From Peptostreptococcus equinus (GTDB lineage: Bacteria; Bacillota; Clostridia; Peptostreptococcales; Peptostreptococcaceae), in NCBI RefSeq assembly GCF_027125355.1, contig NZ_CP114052.1, positions 1,364,001-1,428,000 of the forward strand: a stretch of DNA of 64,000 nucleotides. Direction: 5' to 3'. This document shows positions 1-8,253 of the stretch, piece after piece. A program made the translations under genes and the position numbers. Each line of letters starts with the position of its first letter. The stretch's first letter is position 1. The notes beneath the pieces are model-generated. The model did not search any database and was not told the DNA's origin. It saw only the letters and a program-made list of their open reading frames with translations.

Positions 1-843
1 TATTCATCAATAAACGATTTATCCAATATCCTTATTGATTTCGCTATACCATGTACTATTGTAGTGTCTTTAATTCGACCATTCAATCAGAAATTATTAG
101 ATGCTACAATCAAAGTAATGTTTTTAATGATTATATTTCATTTGTCAGTTGCATTATTTTCGTATGTAATAACAAAGATATTAAATGTAGATGAAAAAAA
201 ACAAGGAAGCTGGATGTTTGCCCTCGTGTTTTCAAATAATGGTTTTATTGGTTATCCCTTGATGTATGCACTATATGGCAATGATGGACTATTTATTATG
301 GCTATGGGTAATGTAATTCAAAATGTATTTATATTTTCTATAGGTATAAAAATGGTAACACTTAATTATCCAAATGATGAAAAAATTAATATTAAAAAAA
401 TAGTATTTACTAGACAAAATATCGCAGTAATAATAGGTATGTTTTTATTTGTACTACAGATACATGTTCCAACACCAATTTTTAACTTACTTAGATACGT
501 TTCTAATTTGACGGTTCCTCTATCAATGATGGTAGTAGGACTATCTTTATCAAAATACAATCCTAAAACTATGTTTACAGACCCAGAAGTATATAGACTA
601 AGTTTTATACGTATGATTCTTTTACCTATTTTTTTGATTATAATATACAAATTATTTAAAATTGAAGCAAACAATAATTTGCCTTATGCAATTTTATTCT
701 TTACAGCAGCTTTGCCTAGCCCAGCATTTACTTCTATTATGGCAGAGAGATATAATACAAGTGTAGAATTTGCTTCAAAATGCGTTTTTATAACTACAAT
801 TTTGAGTATTATAACAGTTCCATTTTTCGCTTCACTACTATAA
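1..843 (+). CDS. AEC family (auxin efflux carrier/malate permease-like) transporter, 5' partial
   Basis: The 3' part of an integral membrane carrier of the AEC family, which exports or exchanges small organic acids. The frame is open back to base 1, so the true start lies outside the window; about 280 residues are visible. The sequence is colinear with the complete paralogue at 1035-1961 from about its residue 29 onward, so some 28 N-terminal residues are missing. Shared blocks include IPCTIVVSLIRPF, SNNGFIGYPLM, SNLTVPLSMMVVGLSLS and ALPSPAF near the C-terminus, with hydrophobic helices throughout. A 22-bp perfect hairpin ends the unit just downstream. The GTG at base 64 is internal, not the start. 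The substrate cannot be read from sequence; the family call is firm, and the pair looks like a tandem duplication. Confidence 0.85.
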   Translation, partial: YSSINDLSNILIDFAIPCTIVVSLIRPFNQKLLDATIKVMFLMIIFHLSVALFSYVITKILNVDEKKQGSWMFALVFSNNGFIGYPLMYALYGNDGLFIMAMGNVIQNVFIFSIGIKMVTLNYPNDEKINIKKIVFTRQNIAVIIGMFLFVLQIHVPTPIFNLLRYVSNLTVPLSMMVVGLSLSKYNPKTMFTDPEVYRLSFIRMILLPIFLIIIYKLFKIEANNNLPYAILFFTAALPSPAFTSIMAERYNTSVEFASKCVFITTILSIITVPFFASLL

Positions 844-890
844 AATCCAATAGTATAAAGCTCAACCAAAATTATATAAAATTATTTATT

Positions 891-957
891 CTCTATAATA
901 TTTAATTAAGTAAAATTAATATTAATTATACTTAATTAAATATTATAGAGTTTTTTC
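891..957 (+). terminator. Rho-independent terminator after first AEC gene
   Basis: Two perfectly complementary 22-base arms (891-912 and 929-950) are separated by 16 bases and followed by six T residues. It lies 48 bases after the stop of the upstream carrier gene. The AEC paralogue therefore probably has its own promoter in 958-1020. Confidence 0.85.
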
Positions 958-1034
958 TTTTTCAATAACTATATACATACTTTTTATGCTATACTATATA
1001 AATATAAATTATAAAAAAATAAGGAGATAGTAAT

Positions 1035-1961
1035 TTGCAAGTAATTTTTACAAACGTATTGATATTATTCTTGCTATTATTTTTGGGTTACTGGATGGGA
1101 CTTTCGAAAGTTGTAAAGCATACATCTATTAATGATATTACAAATATGCTTATAGATGTAAGTATCCCGTGTACTATTATAGTATCTATGATTAGACCTT
1201 TTTCAAAGGCTCTTTTAAATGATATTATTAAAGTCTCATTAATAATGGCAGCATACTTAATTGTTATTTCAGTAGTAGCTTACTATATTTCAAAATTGCT
1301 AAAAGTTGACAAGATGAAGCAAGGAAGTTGGATTTTCGCTCTAACATTTTCAAATAATGCCTTTATAGGATATCCACTTATGTTTGCTCTATATGGGAAT
1401 AACGGATTATTCTTGATGGCTATAGGTAATATAGTTCAAAATATATTTATATTCTCTATAGGTATAAAAATGATTACACTAAACTATGATTTGGATGAAA
1501 AAGTTAGAATTAGAGATGTGGTATTTACTAGACAGAATTTTGCCGTATTAATAGGTATGATTTTATTTTTGGGACAGATACCTGTGCCAAAACCTGTACT
1601 TACATTGATTACTTATGTTTCAAATCTAACTGTGCCGCTTTCAATGATGGTGGTAGGTTTATCGCTTTCTAGATATGACTACAAAAAAATGTTTACTGAC
1701 TTTGAAGTTTATAGATTAACAGTTATTAGAATGGTCTTAGCTCCAGTATTAATATTAATATTATTTAAAGTACTAAACATACAGGCAAACCTAGATTTAC
1801 CTCTAGCAATATTATTCTTTACAGCAGCACTACCAAGTCCTGCTTTTACAACAATAATGGCTGAAAGGTATAATACTAGTATTGAGTTTTCATCAAAATG
1901 TGTGTTTATAACAACTATTATCAGTATAGCAACAGTTCCGTTGCTAGCTGGTTTATTATAA
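1035..1961 (+). CDS. AEC family (auxin efflux carrier/malate permease-like) transporter
   Basis: Complete 308-residue polytopic membrane protein of the AEC family, the usual length for the group, with about ten hydrophobic helices. Conserved features include the IPCTIIVSMIRPF helix, the polar SNNAFIGYPL stretch, and the SNLTVPLSMMVVG and FTAALPSPAF helices. The start is TTG at 1035, preceded by AAGGAGA about eight bases upstream; no ATG gives a better-placed N-terminus. It is a close tandem paralogue of the gene ending at 843 and is separated from it by a strong terminator. Likely role: export or exchange of an organic acid such as malate; the actual substrate is not decidable from the sequence. 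Confidence 0.88.
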   Translation: MQVIFTNVLILFLLLFLGYWMGLSKVVKHTSINDITNMLIDVSIPCTIIVSMIRPFSKALLNDIIKVSLIMAAYLIVISVVAYYISKLLKVDKMKQGSWIFALTFSNNAFIGYPLMFALYGNNGLFLMAIGNIVQNIFIFSIGIKMITLNYDLDEKVRIRDVVFTRQNFAVLIGMILFLGQIPVPKPVLTLITYVSNLTVPLSMMVVGLSLSRYDYKKMFTDFEVYRLTVIRMVLAPVLILILFKVLNIQANLDLPLAILFFTAALPSPAFTTIMAERYNTSIEFSSKCVFITTIISIATVPLLAGLL

Positions 1962-2010
1962 GAAAAGAAGTTGATAATATGAAAAATCCATATTATCAAC
2001 TTCTTTTCTT
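1961..2010 (+). terminator. Hairpin terminator after second AEC gene
   Basis: A perfect 21-bp stem (1961-1981 with 1989-2009) with a 7-base loop starts inside the TAA stop codon. The descending arm ends in TTCTTTTCT, so termination is U-rich but not a clean run. It lies between convergent genes and may also serve the minus-strand sigma factor gene that ends at 2068. Confidence 0.7.
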
Positions 2011-2067
2011 ATATTATCATTATATTTACTCAATTATTTTTTATTGAAACTTGGCCAAATTTTTGCA

Positions 2068-2925
2068 TTACAAAAGAAACTCACTTTCTAATTTAGAGAG
2101 AGCCTTTTTCTTAATCTTTCCTATAGCTGTAACTGAACATTCCAACTCTTTGGATATATCTTTTTGTGTCCTATCTTTAATAAATATAGATTCAATCACA
2201 TATTTTTCTTTATCCGTTAAAATATTAAATTTATTCAGAGCAAATCTATAATCAAAAATTAAATTATATTTTTTCTCATACTCACAAACTAACCTATTTT
2301 TATATCTTTCCAAAAAATCCGTGTCGGCCTCAATTTCTCCATCGTTATTTATTGAAAGTATATTAGTTCTATTTTTAATAGCTAGTATACTTTCCGATAT
2401 TTTTTTACAGTCAATGTTATTTTTTCTAGATAAAAATTTTAGCTTTTTGGTGCTCAATTTATCATCTAATAAATCTGCATCTTTACTACATTTAGCATAT
2501 ATTGATCCGGCTTCTCTAGATACATATAGGTTACCATATTGTCTATATGCATTTTTAATACTAAATTTCACATTGTTTGAAACATAGGTTCTCACTAAAA
2601 TATTTTCCCTAAAATCAAATTTTTTTGCAGCATAAATAACTCCCAGTACACCAGTTTGAAATAAATCTTCATCCTCTAATCCTCTATTTTTATAAGAAGA
2701 TAGTTCATTATCGGAACAAATTACTGTTTTTACCTGATTCAATTTGCTTATTATAAAAAGATCTAAAGCTTTATTACACCCATTTCTCCCCATCCACAAG
2801 AGCGCTCTGTCTACTCTATCAAGTTTATCTTGTATATTTTTATTTTTTTCATCAAAGCTCTGTTTGTTATAATTGGAGTTGAAAGAATTTAGTAATGTCG
2901 TTATCTCACTTTTTATTTCTTCCAT
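2068..2925 (-). CDS. Orphan sigma-70 family RNA polymerase sigma factor
   Basis: A 285-residue protein with sigma-70 regions 2, 3 and 4 but no region 1.1. Region 2 is visible around GLEDEDLFQTGVLGVIYAAK (about residues 82-101) and continues to KFSIKNAYRQYG, the core-binding and -10 recognition part. A region-3-like stretch follows (NNIDCKKISESILAIKN), then region 4 with the HTH block RTQKDISKELECSVTAIGKI near the C-terminus. Length and layout resemble SigB/SigF-type alternative factors rather than the short ECF or TcdR classes. The ATG at 2923-2925 is preceded by GGAGG about 14 bases upstream, a rather long spacing. No anti-sigma gene is adjacent: neighbours are a transporter (convergent) and a metal ATPase. 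The family call is firm; the target promoters are unknown. Confidence 0.82.
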   Translation of the reverse strand: MEEIKSEITTLLNSFNSNYNKQSFDEKNKNIQDKLDRVDRALLWMGRNGCNKALDLFIISKLNQVKTVICSDNELSSYKNRGLEDEDLFQTGVLGVIYAAKKFDFRENILVRTYVSNNVKFSIKNAYRQYGNLYVSREAGSIYAKCSKDADLLDDKLSTKKLKFLSRKNNIDCKKISESILAIKNRTNILSINNDGEIEADTDFLERYKNRLVCEYEKKYNLIFDYRFALNKFNILTDKEKYVIESIFIKDRTQKDISKELECSVTAIGKIKKKALSKLESEFLL

Positions 2926-2972
2926 ACGGCTAAAATATACCTCCTAAATTATAAAATATTAATGGCTGTTAA

Positions 2973-3001
2973 ATATTAAAAATTATTAAAATTATTTGCA
3001 A
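2973..3001 (-). promoter_or_regulatory. Possible promoter of the sigma factor gene
   Basis: On the minus strand TTGCAA (2996-3001) is followed after 17 bases by TAATAT (2973-2978), about 48 bases upstream of the ATG. The match is moderate, and the region is so AT-rich that chance matches are expected. Confidence 0.35.
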
Positions 3002-3093
3002 ATACTTATAGTCAATTTTATTTTTTATTATATCTTTTTATCTAAAATATATTATTTACTTACATTATAAAATTTGTAGGTATTTTTGTATAT

Positions 3094-3130
3094 AAAAAGA
3101 GGCAAATTATACACTATTCTGCCTCTTTTT
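3094..3130 (-). terminator. Bidirectional terminator after the P1B ATPase gene
   Basis: An 11-bp perfect stem (3094-3104 with 3120-3130) with a 15-base loop. Each arm runs into five A/T, so it gives a U-tract on both strands. It lies about 75 bases past the stop of the minus-strand metal ATPase gene. Confidence 0.75.
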
Positions 3131-3205
3131 ATTAATTTATTTACTTTTTATATTTATTACATATATTTAAATATCTTGCTTAAATTTTATATTGTTATGT
3201 CTTTT

Positions 3206-5401
3206 TTATTTAAATCTAAATATCCTCAATGAATTAAGTACAGCAAGTAATGCCACACCTACATCTGCAAATATTGCCATCCACATATTAGCAAGTCCAA
3301 ACATACTCAATATCATTATCAAAACTTTAATACCAATAGCCATAACTATATTTTGTATTACTATTTTATTTGTATATTTAGATATATCAATAGCCCTGGC
3401 TAGAGTATTTAAATCATCCTTCATCAAAACTATATCAGAAGCCTCAATAGCTGCATCTGATCCTATTTGTCCCATTGAAATACCTAAATCAGCTCTTGCT
3501 ATTACTGGAGCATCATTTATACCATCTCCCACGAATGCCAATCCTCTTTCTTTCTCAACTCTTTTAGACATTATCTCTTCTACTTTTTCTACTTTTTGGT
3601 CAGGTAACAATTGTGCATATACTTTATCTATAGATAGTTCTTCAGCTAAAGCTCGTGCGTTTTCTTTAGAATCTCCAGTTAATATTATAAATTCTTCTAC
3701 ACCTCTTTTTCTTAACGAATTTATAGCTGACTCAGTTCCAATTTTCAAATCGTCATATATTTCTATGCATCCCATGTAATAATTATCACAAGCTAGATAA
3801 ACCTTTGAAGAATTAGATTTTATTTTTTCATAGTTAATATCATACTTTTCCATCAATCTACTATTACCTGCCAATATTTCATGACCATCATATTTAGCTA
3901 TTATGCCCATAGCGGGAATTTCTTCATATGATTCTAGTAAATTGATATTAAAATCATCTTTGTTTATCGCTTTTACATATGCTATTACAGACTTTGCAAT
4001 CGGATGTGTTGAGTTCATCTCTGCTATATATGCATATTTCAATAATTGATATTCATCTACACCTTTAGCAAGTTTTATATCTCTTACTTTAAAGATTCCT
4101 TCTGTAAGTGTACCAGTCTTATCAAAAACTATAGTTTTTAGACTTCTAAGTACATCTATATAATTTGAACCTTTAACCAATACTCCATTCTTTGATAGCA
4201 AACCTATACCAGAAAAATATGATAAAGGTATTGATAATACCAATGCACAAGGGCATGATACTACCAAAAATATCAATCCTCTATATAACCACTTTGTAAA
4301 ATCTTGTCCTAATATAAATGTAGGTAAAATCACAATCAAGATAGCTAACACAACCACAATTGGTGTATAGTATCTTGCAAAGATACTGATGAAATTTTCT
4401 TTTTTTGCTTTTTTGACTGAAGCATTTTCGACCATATCTAAAATTCTTGCAACAGTAGAGTCCGAAAATATCTTATCCACTTTCATATGTACTAACGAGT
4501 CTTTATTAATTGTACCTGCTAATACTGAATCACCTTCTCCTAATTTAACTAATTTAGATTCTCCAGTAATTGCAGAATTATCAAATGAACTGCTTCCCTT
4601 TATAATAGTTGAATCAAGTGCTACCTTTTCTCCTGGCTTGACAACTATTTCCTGGCCTACTTCTACATCTTCTGGATTCTTTTGTACAATCTTATCACCA
4701 ATTAACACATTTGCAAATTTCGCCTTTATATCCATAAGAGAACTTATATTTTTTCTAGATTTATCTACAGCTTTATCTTCTAATAATTCGCCAATTCCAT
4801 AAAATATCATAACTCCTACTGCTTCTGGATATTCACCAATGGCTATAGCACCTAAAGTCGCAATGGTCATAAGAAAATTTTCGTCCATTACTTTTCCATT
4901 AAAAAGATTTTTAAAAGCACTAATTAGCACTTCCCTGCCTGCAATTAAATAAGTTACTATCATGCCTATATTAAATATTGTTTCTGATAAGCCGCCTTTT
5001 TTTGCTAAAAATAATAATACATAAAGAAAAACCGCTGACATTAATATCTTCTTATCAGATACTTCAAAGTCGCTGTTATTTTTGTTTTCATGGCAATCTT
5101 CTTTACCTGTAGATAAATTACTTAATTCATTTTTTTGATTTCTATTTCTTATTTTAAGATTAAGATCACTAGAATTTAAAAGTTCTATAACTAGACCTGG
5201 TTCCGTATCATCTACAATTTTTACAACCTTATTCAAACTTTCTTGTATATCATATTCCTCTTTAATTTTAAAAGTAAGCTTACTACTTATAAAATTTAAA
5301 TTTGATTCGTTAACTTCATCAAGACGTTTCACTTTTTCATCTATCAGACCTGCACAATTAGCACAAGTTAGTCCACCTAATTTTAAATCTATTTTATTCA
5401 T
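3206..5401 (-). CDS. P1B-type heavy-metal exporting ATPase (Zn/Cd/Pb class)
   Basis: A 731-residue membrane ATPase that pumps divalent heavy metals out of the cytoplasm. An N-terminal HMA domain carries the TCANC metal motif (Cys13, Cys16). The transmembrane CPC motif is at residues 383-385 (SCPCALVLSIP), the phosphorylation site DKTGTLT at Asp427, the HP locus reads STHPIA, and the hinge reads VGDGINDAP. A Lys in the penultimate helix (MAIGIKV) and an Asp in the last (FADVGVALL) are the signature of P1B-2, the Zn2+/Cd2+/Pb2+ subgroup. I chose ATG 5399-5401 over an upstream start at 5449, because the latter lies inside the repressor gene and adds a non-family extension. It follows the ArsR-type repressor by 11 bases in one operon, so expression should be induced by the exported metal. 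Confidence 0.93.
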   Translation of the reverse strand: MNKIDLKLGGLTCANCAGLIDEKVKRLDEVNESNLNFISSKLTFKIKEEYDIQESLNKVVKIVDDTEPGLVIELLNSSDLNLKIRNRNQKNELSNLSTGKEDCHENKNNSDFEVSDKKILMSAVFLYVLLFLAKKGGLSETIFNIGMIVTYLIAGREVLISAFKNLFNGKVMDENFLMTIATLGAIAIGEYPEAVGVMIFYGIGELLEDKAVDKSRKNISSLMDIKAKFANVLIGDKIVQKNPEDVEVGQEIVVKPGEKVALDSTIIKGSSSFDNSAITGESKLVKLGEGDSVLAGTINKDSLVHMKVDKIFSDSTVARILDMVENASVKKAKKENFISIFARYYTPIVVVLAILIVILPTFILGQDFTKWLYRGLIFLVVSCPCALVLSIPLSYFSGIGLLSKNGVLVKGSNYIDVLRSLKTIVFDKTGTLTEGIFKVRDIKLAKGVDEYQLLKYAYIAEMNSTHPIAKSVIAYVKAINKDDFNINLLESYEEIPAMGIIAKYDGHEILAGNSRLMEKYDINYEKIKSNSSKVYLACDNYYMGCIEIYDDLKIGTESAINSLRKRGVEEFIILTGDSKENARALAEELSIDKVYAQLLPDQKVEKVEEIMSKRVEKERGLAFVGDGINDAPVIARADLGISMGQIGSDAAIEASDIVLMKDDLNTLARAIDISKYTNKIVIQNIVMAIGIKVLIMILSMFGLANMWMAIFADVGVALLAVLNSLRIFRFK

Positions 5402-5412
5402 ACTTTCACCGC

Positions 5413-5793
5413 CTAATAATATAATTCTTTTATATGAGCTAAACCGCAATCAAATATTATTTTTACATGTTCGTCATCAATTGAATAATATACTGTTTTA
5501 CCTTCTTTTCTAAATTTCACTAGTCTGGTTGACTTAAGTACCCTTAACTGATGAGAAATAGCTGATTGAGTCATATTAAGATACTCTGCAATATCACATA
5601 CACACATCTCTGATTCTAATAGTGCATATAATATTTGTATCCTTGTCTTGTCACCAAGTACCTTAAATAATTCAGATAGATCCATAACCATATCTTCGCT
5701 CGGTTTATTTTCCTCAACTCTACTTAATTTGTCTTCGTGAATTTCATATTCTTGACATACTTCTATATCTTTGGATATTATTTTTTTGTTCAT
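5413..5793 (-). CDS. ArsR/SmtB-family metal-sensing repressor
   Basis: A 126-residue winged-helix repressor controlling the P1B ATPase gene. The recognition helix is in TQSAISHQLRVLKSTRLV. Both classical metal sites can be seen. A CVC pair before the DNA-reading helices (MCVCDIAEYL) plus an N-terminal Cys13/His19 region resemble the CadC-type alpha3N site. The last helix carries D-x-H-x10-H-x2-E (from DEH to HIKE), the exact alpha5 site spacing of SmtB/CzrA. The protein may thus sense Cd/Pb as well as Zn. The start is ATG 5791-5793 with AGGAGG upstream; a TTG at 5811 lies within the operator and is unlikely. A perfect operator sits 18 bases before the start. Confidence 0.92.
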   Translation of the reverse strand: MNKKIISKDIEVCQEYEIHEDKLSRVEENKPSEDMVMDLSELFKVLGDKTRIQILYALLESEMCVCDIAEYLNMTQSAISHQLRVLKSTRLVKFRKEGKTVYYSIDDEHVKIIFDCGLAHIKELYY

Positions 5794-5810
5794 AAACCCT
5801 CCTATATACA

Positions 5811-5836
5811 AACATATGAATAATTATTCATATGTT
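5811..5836. promoter_or_regulatory. Operator for the ArsR/SmtB repressor
   Basis: A perfect 26-bp palindrome centred at 5823/5824. Its core ATATGAATAATTATTCATAT matches the established 12-2-12 SmtB/CzrA/CadC operator. It begins two bases past the -10 hexamer, so a bound repressor would cover the start of transcription. Confidence 0.93.
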
Positions 5837-5837
5837 T

Positions 5838-5866
5838 ATGATACACGACTATAGTAAAAATGTAAA
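5838..5866 (-). promoter_or_regulatory. Promoter of the arsR-P1B ATPase operon
   Basis: On the minus strand TTTACA (5861-5866) and TATCAT (5838-5843) are separated by exactly 17 bases. The initiation point falls inside the operator palindrome at 5811-5836. Confidence 0.85.
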
Positions 5867-5911
5867 CAGATTTTCAAATAATTATAAGAACTTTATTTAA
5901 AATAAGCATAA

Positions 5912-5949
5912 AAAATAGCTGTAAGAATATATATTCTTACAGCTATTTT
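5912..5949 (-). terminator. Terminator after the NlpC/P60 hydrolase gene
   Basis: A perfect 38-base inverted repeat (19-bp arms, 5912-5930 and 5931-5949) followed on the minus strand by a TTTTTT run. It lies 18 bases after the stop of the hydrolase gene. T residues on the other side suggest it may work in both directions. Confidence 0.85.
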
Positions 5950-5967
5950 AATTATCTTTTTTATATA

Positions 5968-8004
5968 TTAGAAAAATGTTCTAACGGCATCTATTCTTGC
6001 CCAACCATCACTTATTTTTCCTATCTTTACATTCTGTCCTGGCTGTGGTGCATGAACAAATCTTCCACCACCAATGTATATAGCTACATGTCCTGGCATA
6101 TGTAAAATATCTCCTACCTTAGCATTAGCTAAAGAAGATGCACGTCCTGATACACCTTGCTGAGCTGAAGTTCTAGGTAGCTTTATACCTACCTTGTTAT
6201 ATACATACTGAACCAAACCTGAACAATCAAATCCCTTAGGACTAGATCCACCCCATACATATGGAGTACCTATAAATGACTGAGCTAAATTTGCTATAGC
6301 CTGTCCACTTCTTGTCACCGGTCCATCTTTTACAGTTAATTTTGCAGTTCCTGTATTACCATTATTTCTATTGGCAATTGGAGTCGCCATACCTGAGTTT
6401 CCTCTATTTGTTACATTATTAGTAGTAGCACTAACTGCAACTGTCTTACCTGTCATAGATAAGAAACTTGGTCCAACATATCCAATCTGACCACTATTTA
6501 ATAATACCTTATACCATCCATTTTCCATACCTAATACGTTAACTATTGAATTACCAGTTAATGTACCTAATACAGATCCTGATCTACTTGCACTTGATCT
6601 TACGTTAACAGAACTATTTACTCTAGCCTGATTAACATTTATAGTAACTTTATTATTTTTTGCTGGTGTTGTAACCTTGTTAGCAACTGGTTTAGCATTT
6701 GTAGTTGGTCTAACACTTGCATTATTATTAGCAGCATTTGAATGACTAACTACACTTGTATTGTGCTTAACATTTGATAGATTCGCACTTATATATTTAC
6801 CAGATGCCCATCCTCTAGTACCATCCTTTAACATAATTTCTAACCACCCACTTGAATGTTGAGATACTACGTTAAATACATCACCTTTGAAAACAACTCC
6901 TGATAGTTTTTCCAATACTGATGGTCCTTTTCTTATGTTTAATGCATATGCATTTTTTAATTGTCCTTTATTAGAAGTTGTTGGAGCAGCCTTTTGTACT
7001 TTAGCATTCACTGAATTCACAACATTAGCCTTATCATTAGAAGATAAAACAGTAATATACTTATCAGATGACCAGCCTTTTGTTCCATTCTGTAGTAGTA
7101 CTTCATACCATCCAGTTGCATGTCTAGATAATATTTTAAATACATCTTTTTGTGATAGAACATCTTCTATTGAGAAAGATGTACTTGGTCCACTTCTTAC
7201 ATTTAAGTAGTAAGCATTATTTATTTTACCTTCAACTGTCTGAGCAGTTTCTTTTGCTTGCTTAGTTAATTTAGCCTTTGAAACTACAACTATATCATCA
7301 GAAGGCTTAGTTTCTGCTACTGGTGCTTCTTCCTTAGCTGGAGCCTTTGTTTCTTCAACCTTAGTTTCTGCTACTGGTGCTTCTTCCTTAGCTGGAGCCT
7401 TTGTTTCTTCAACCTTAGTTTCTGCTACTGGTGCTTCTTCCTTAGTTGGAGCTTTTGTTTCTTCAACCTTAGTTTCTGCTACTGGTGCTTCTTCCTTAGC
7501 TGGAGCTTTTGTTTCTTCAACCTTAGTTTCTGCTACTGGTGCTTCTTCCTTAGCTGGAGCCTTTGTTTCTTCAACCTTAGTTTCTGCTACTGGTGCTTCT
7601 TCCTTAGCTGGAGCCTTTGTTTCTTCAACCTTAGTTTCTACAGCAGTATTTTCTGCTACTGGAGTCTGTTCTTTCTCAGTAGCTTTATTTTCAGTATTAA
7701 TTTTTGTATTATCTTGTGTTTCAACTAAAACACCAATCTCATTTTTAACTATCTTTTGATTTGCCAAAGTATCGTTGCTTGTATTAGTTTGGTTATTAGT
7801 TACACTTACCTGTCCATCTTTTACAGTCAGTTTACTATCTGCATTCAATTCTGAGACCTTATTTGAAGTCGCATTTGACTGTTCATTAAGGTTTGCATCA
7901 GCTAGCATTTTGTTAGCATCTTGTTGTTCTAACGCACTTACGTTTGTAACTGATATGGCTGCAGCAGCAGCTCCCAACCCTAATACTGTTATTGCTTTTT
8001 TCAT
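5968..8004 (-). CDS. Secreted SH3b/NlpC-P60 peptidoglycan hydrolase with 18-residue repeats
   Basis: A 678-residue exported protein expected to cut peptide stems of peptidoglycan. The signal peptide is MKKAITVLGLGAAAAAISVT, with cleavage expected after NVSA. A low-complexity part includes six copies of an 18-residue Glu/Lys/Pro/Ala unit (residues 126-233), probably an extended wall spacer. Three SH3b domains follow (about 258-318, 347-406, 458-517). The C-terminal NlpC/P60 domain (about 565-678) has Cys594 in FDCSGL, His639 in GHVAIYIG and His651 in FVHAP. KLTVKDG occurs twice, once before the repeats and once before the catalytic domain. The gene stands alone with its own promoter, a leader of about 140 bases, the RBS GAGGGG and a terminator. 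Function follows from the family; the repeat number is likely to vary between strains. Confidence 0.92.
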   Translation of the reverse strand: MKKAITVLGLGAAAAAISVTNVSALEQQDANKMLADANLNEQSNATSNKVSELNADSKLTVKDGQVSVTNNQTNTSNDTLANQKIVKNEIGVLVETQDNTKINTENKATEKEQTPVAENTAVETKVEETKAPAKEEAPVAETKVEETKAPAKEEAPVAETKVEETKAPAKEEAPVAETKVEETKAPTKEEAPVAETKVEETKAPAKEEAPVAETKVEETKAPAKEEAPVAETKPSDDIVVVSKAKLTKQAKETAQTVEGKINNAYYLNVRSGPSTSFSIEDVLSQKDVFKILSRHATGWYEVLLQNGTKGWSSDKYITVLSSNDKANVVNSVNAKVQKAAPTTSNKGQLKNAYALNIRKGPSVLEKLSGVVFKGDVFNVVSQHSSGWLEIMLKDGTRGWASGKYISANLSNVKHNTSVVSHSNAANNNASVRPTTNAKPVANKVTTPAKNNKVTINVNQARVNSSVNVRSSASRSGSVLGTLTGNSIVNVLGMENGWYKVLLNSGQIGYVGPSFLSMTGKTVAVSATTNNVTNRGNSGMATPIANRNNGNTGTAKLTVKDGPVTRSGQAIANLAQSFIGTPYVWGGSSPKGFDCSGLVQYVYNKVGIKLPRTSAQQGVSGRASSLANAKVGDILHMPGHVAIYIGGGRFVHAPQPGQNVKIGKISDGWARIDAVRTFF
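7306..7629 (-). repeat. Six tandem 54-bp coding repeats
   Basis: Six consecutive 54-base units encode the 18-residue motif VEETKAPAKEEAPVAETK. They are almost identical in DNA sequence; one copy has Ala changed to Thr (APT), and a few silent T/C changes occur. Near-identical DNA suggests recent expansion or homogenisation by slippage or recombination. Confidence 0.95.
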
Positions 8005-8154
8005 CTAATTCTCACCCCTCAAAAATACTTGTCACTCTGTGACATCATCAAGACATAATATGTTGCTATATCCCGTATAAATTCTATCGTTACTTTATGT
8101 AATTATATATACAATTTTGTAACAAATTTCTTCCGTTTTTTTTGCTACATCCAT

Positions 8155-8184
8155 ATAATACAACATAATGTTACGACTTGTAAA
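8155..8184 (-). promoter_or_regulatory. Candidate promoter of the NlpC/P60 hydrolase gene
   Basis: On the minus strand TTTACA (8179-8184) and TATTAT (8155-8160) are 18 bases apart. The predicted transcript would have a 5' leader of roughly 140 bases before the ATG at 8004. Confidence 0.55.
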
Positions 8185-8215
8185 GACTTTTTTTGAAAAA
8201 AACTAGTTTCCAAAG

Positions 8216-8253
8216 AAAAAAAGTTACAATTATTATATTTTTTGTAACTTTTT
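8216..8253 (-). terminator. Terminator of the polA-coaE operon
   Basis: On the minus strand a 10-bp stem AAAAAGTTAC/GTAACTTTTT (8244-8253 with 8218-8227) with a 16-base AT loop runs into a T-tract. It lies about 70 bases downstream of the coaE stop. Confidence 0.7.

Noticed and set aside
2051-2251. Small plus-strand open frame as a possible toxin gene
   Set aside because: It is antisense to the sigma factor gene, has no good ribosome-binding site and no partner gene.
7306-7629. Regularly spaced repeats resembling a CRISPR array
   Set aside because: The units are directly adjacent, 54 bp long, in frame and code for an 18-residue protein motif, with no unique spacers and no cas genes.
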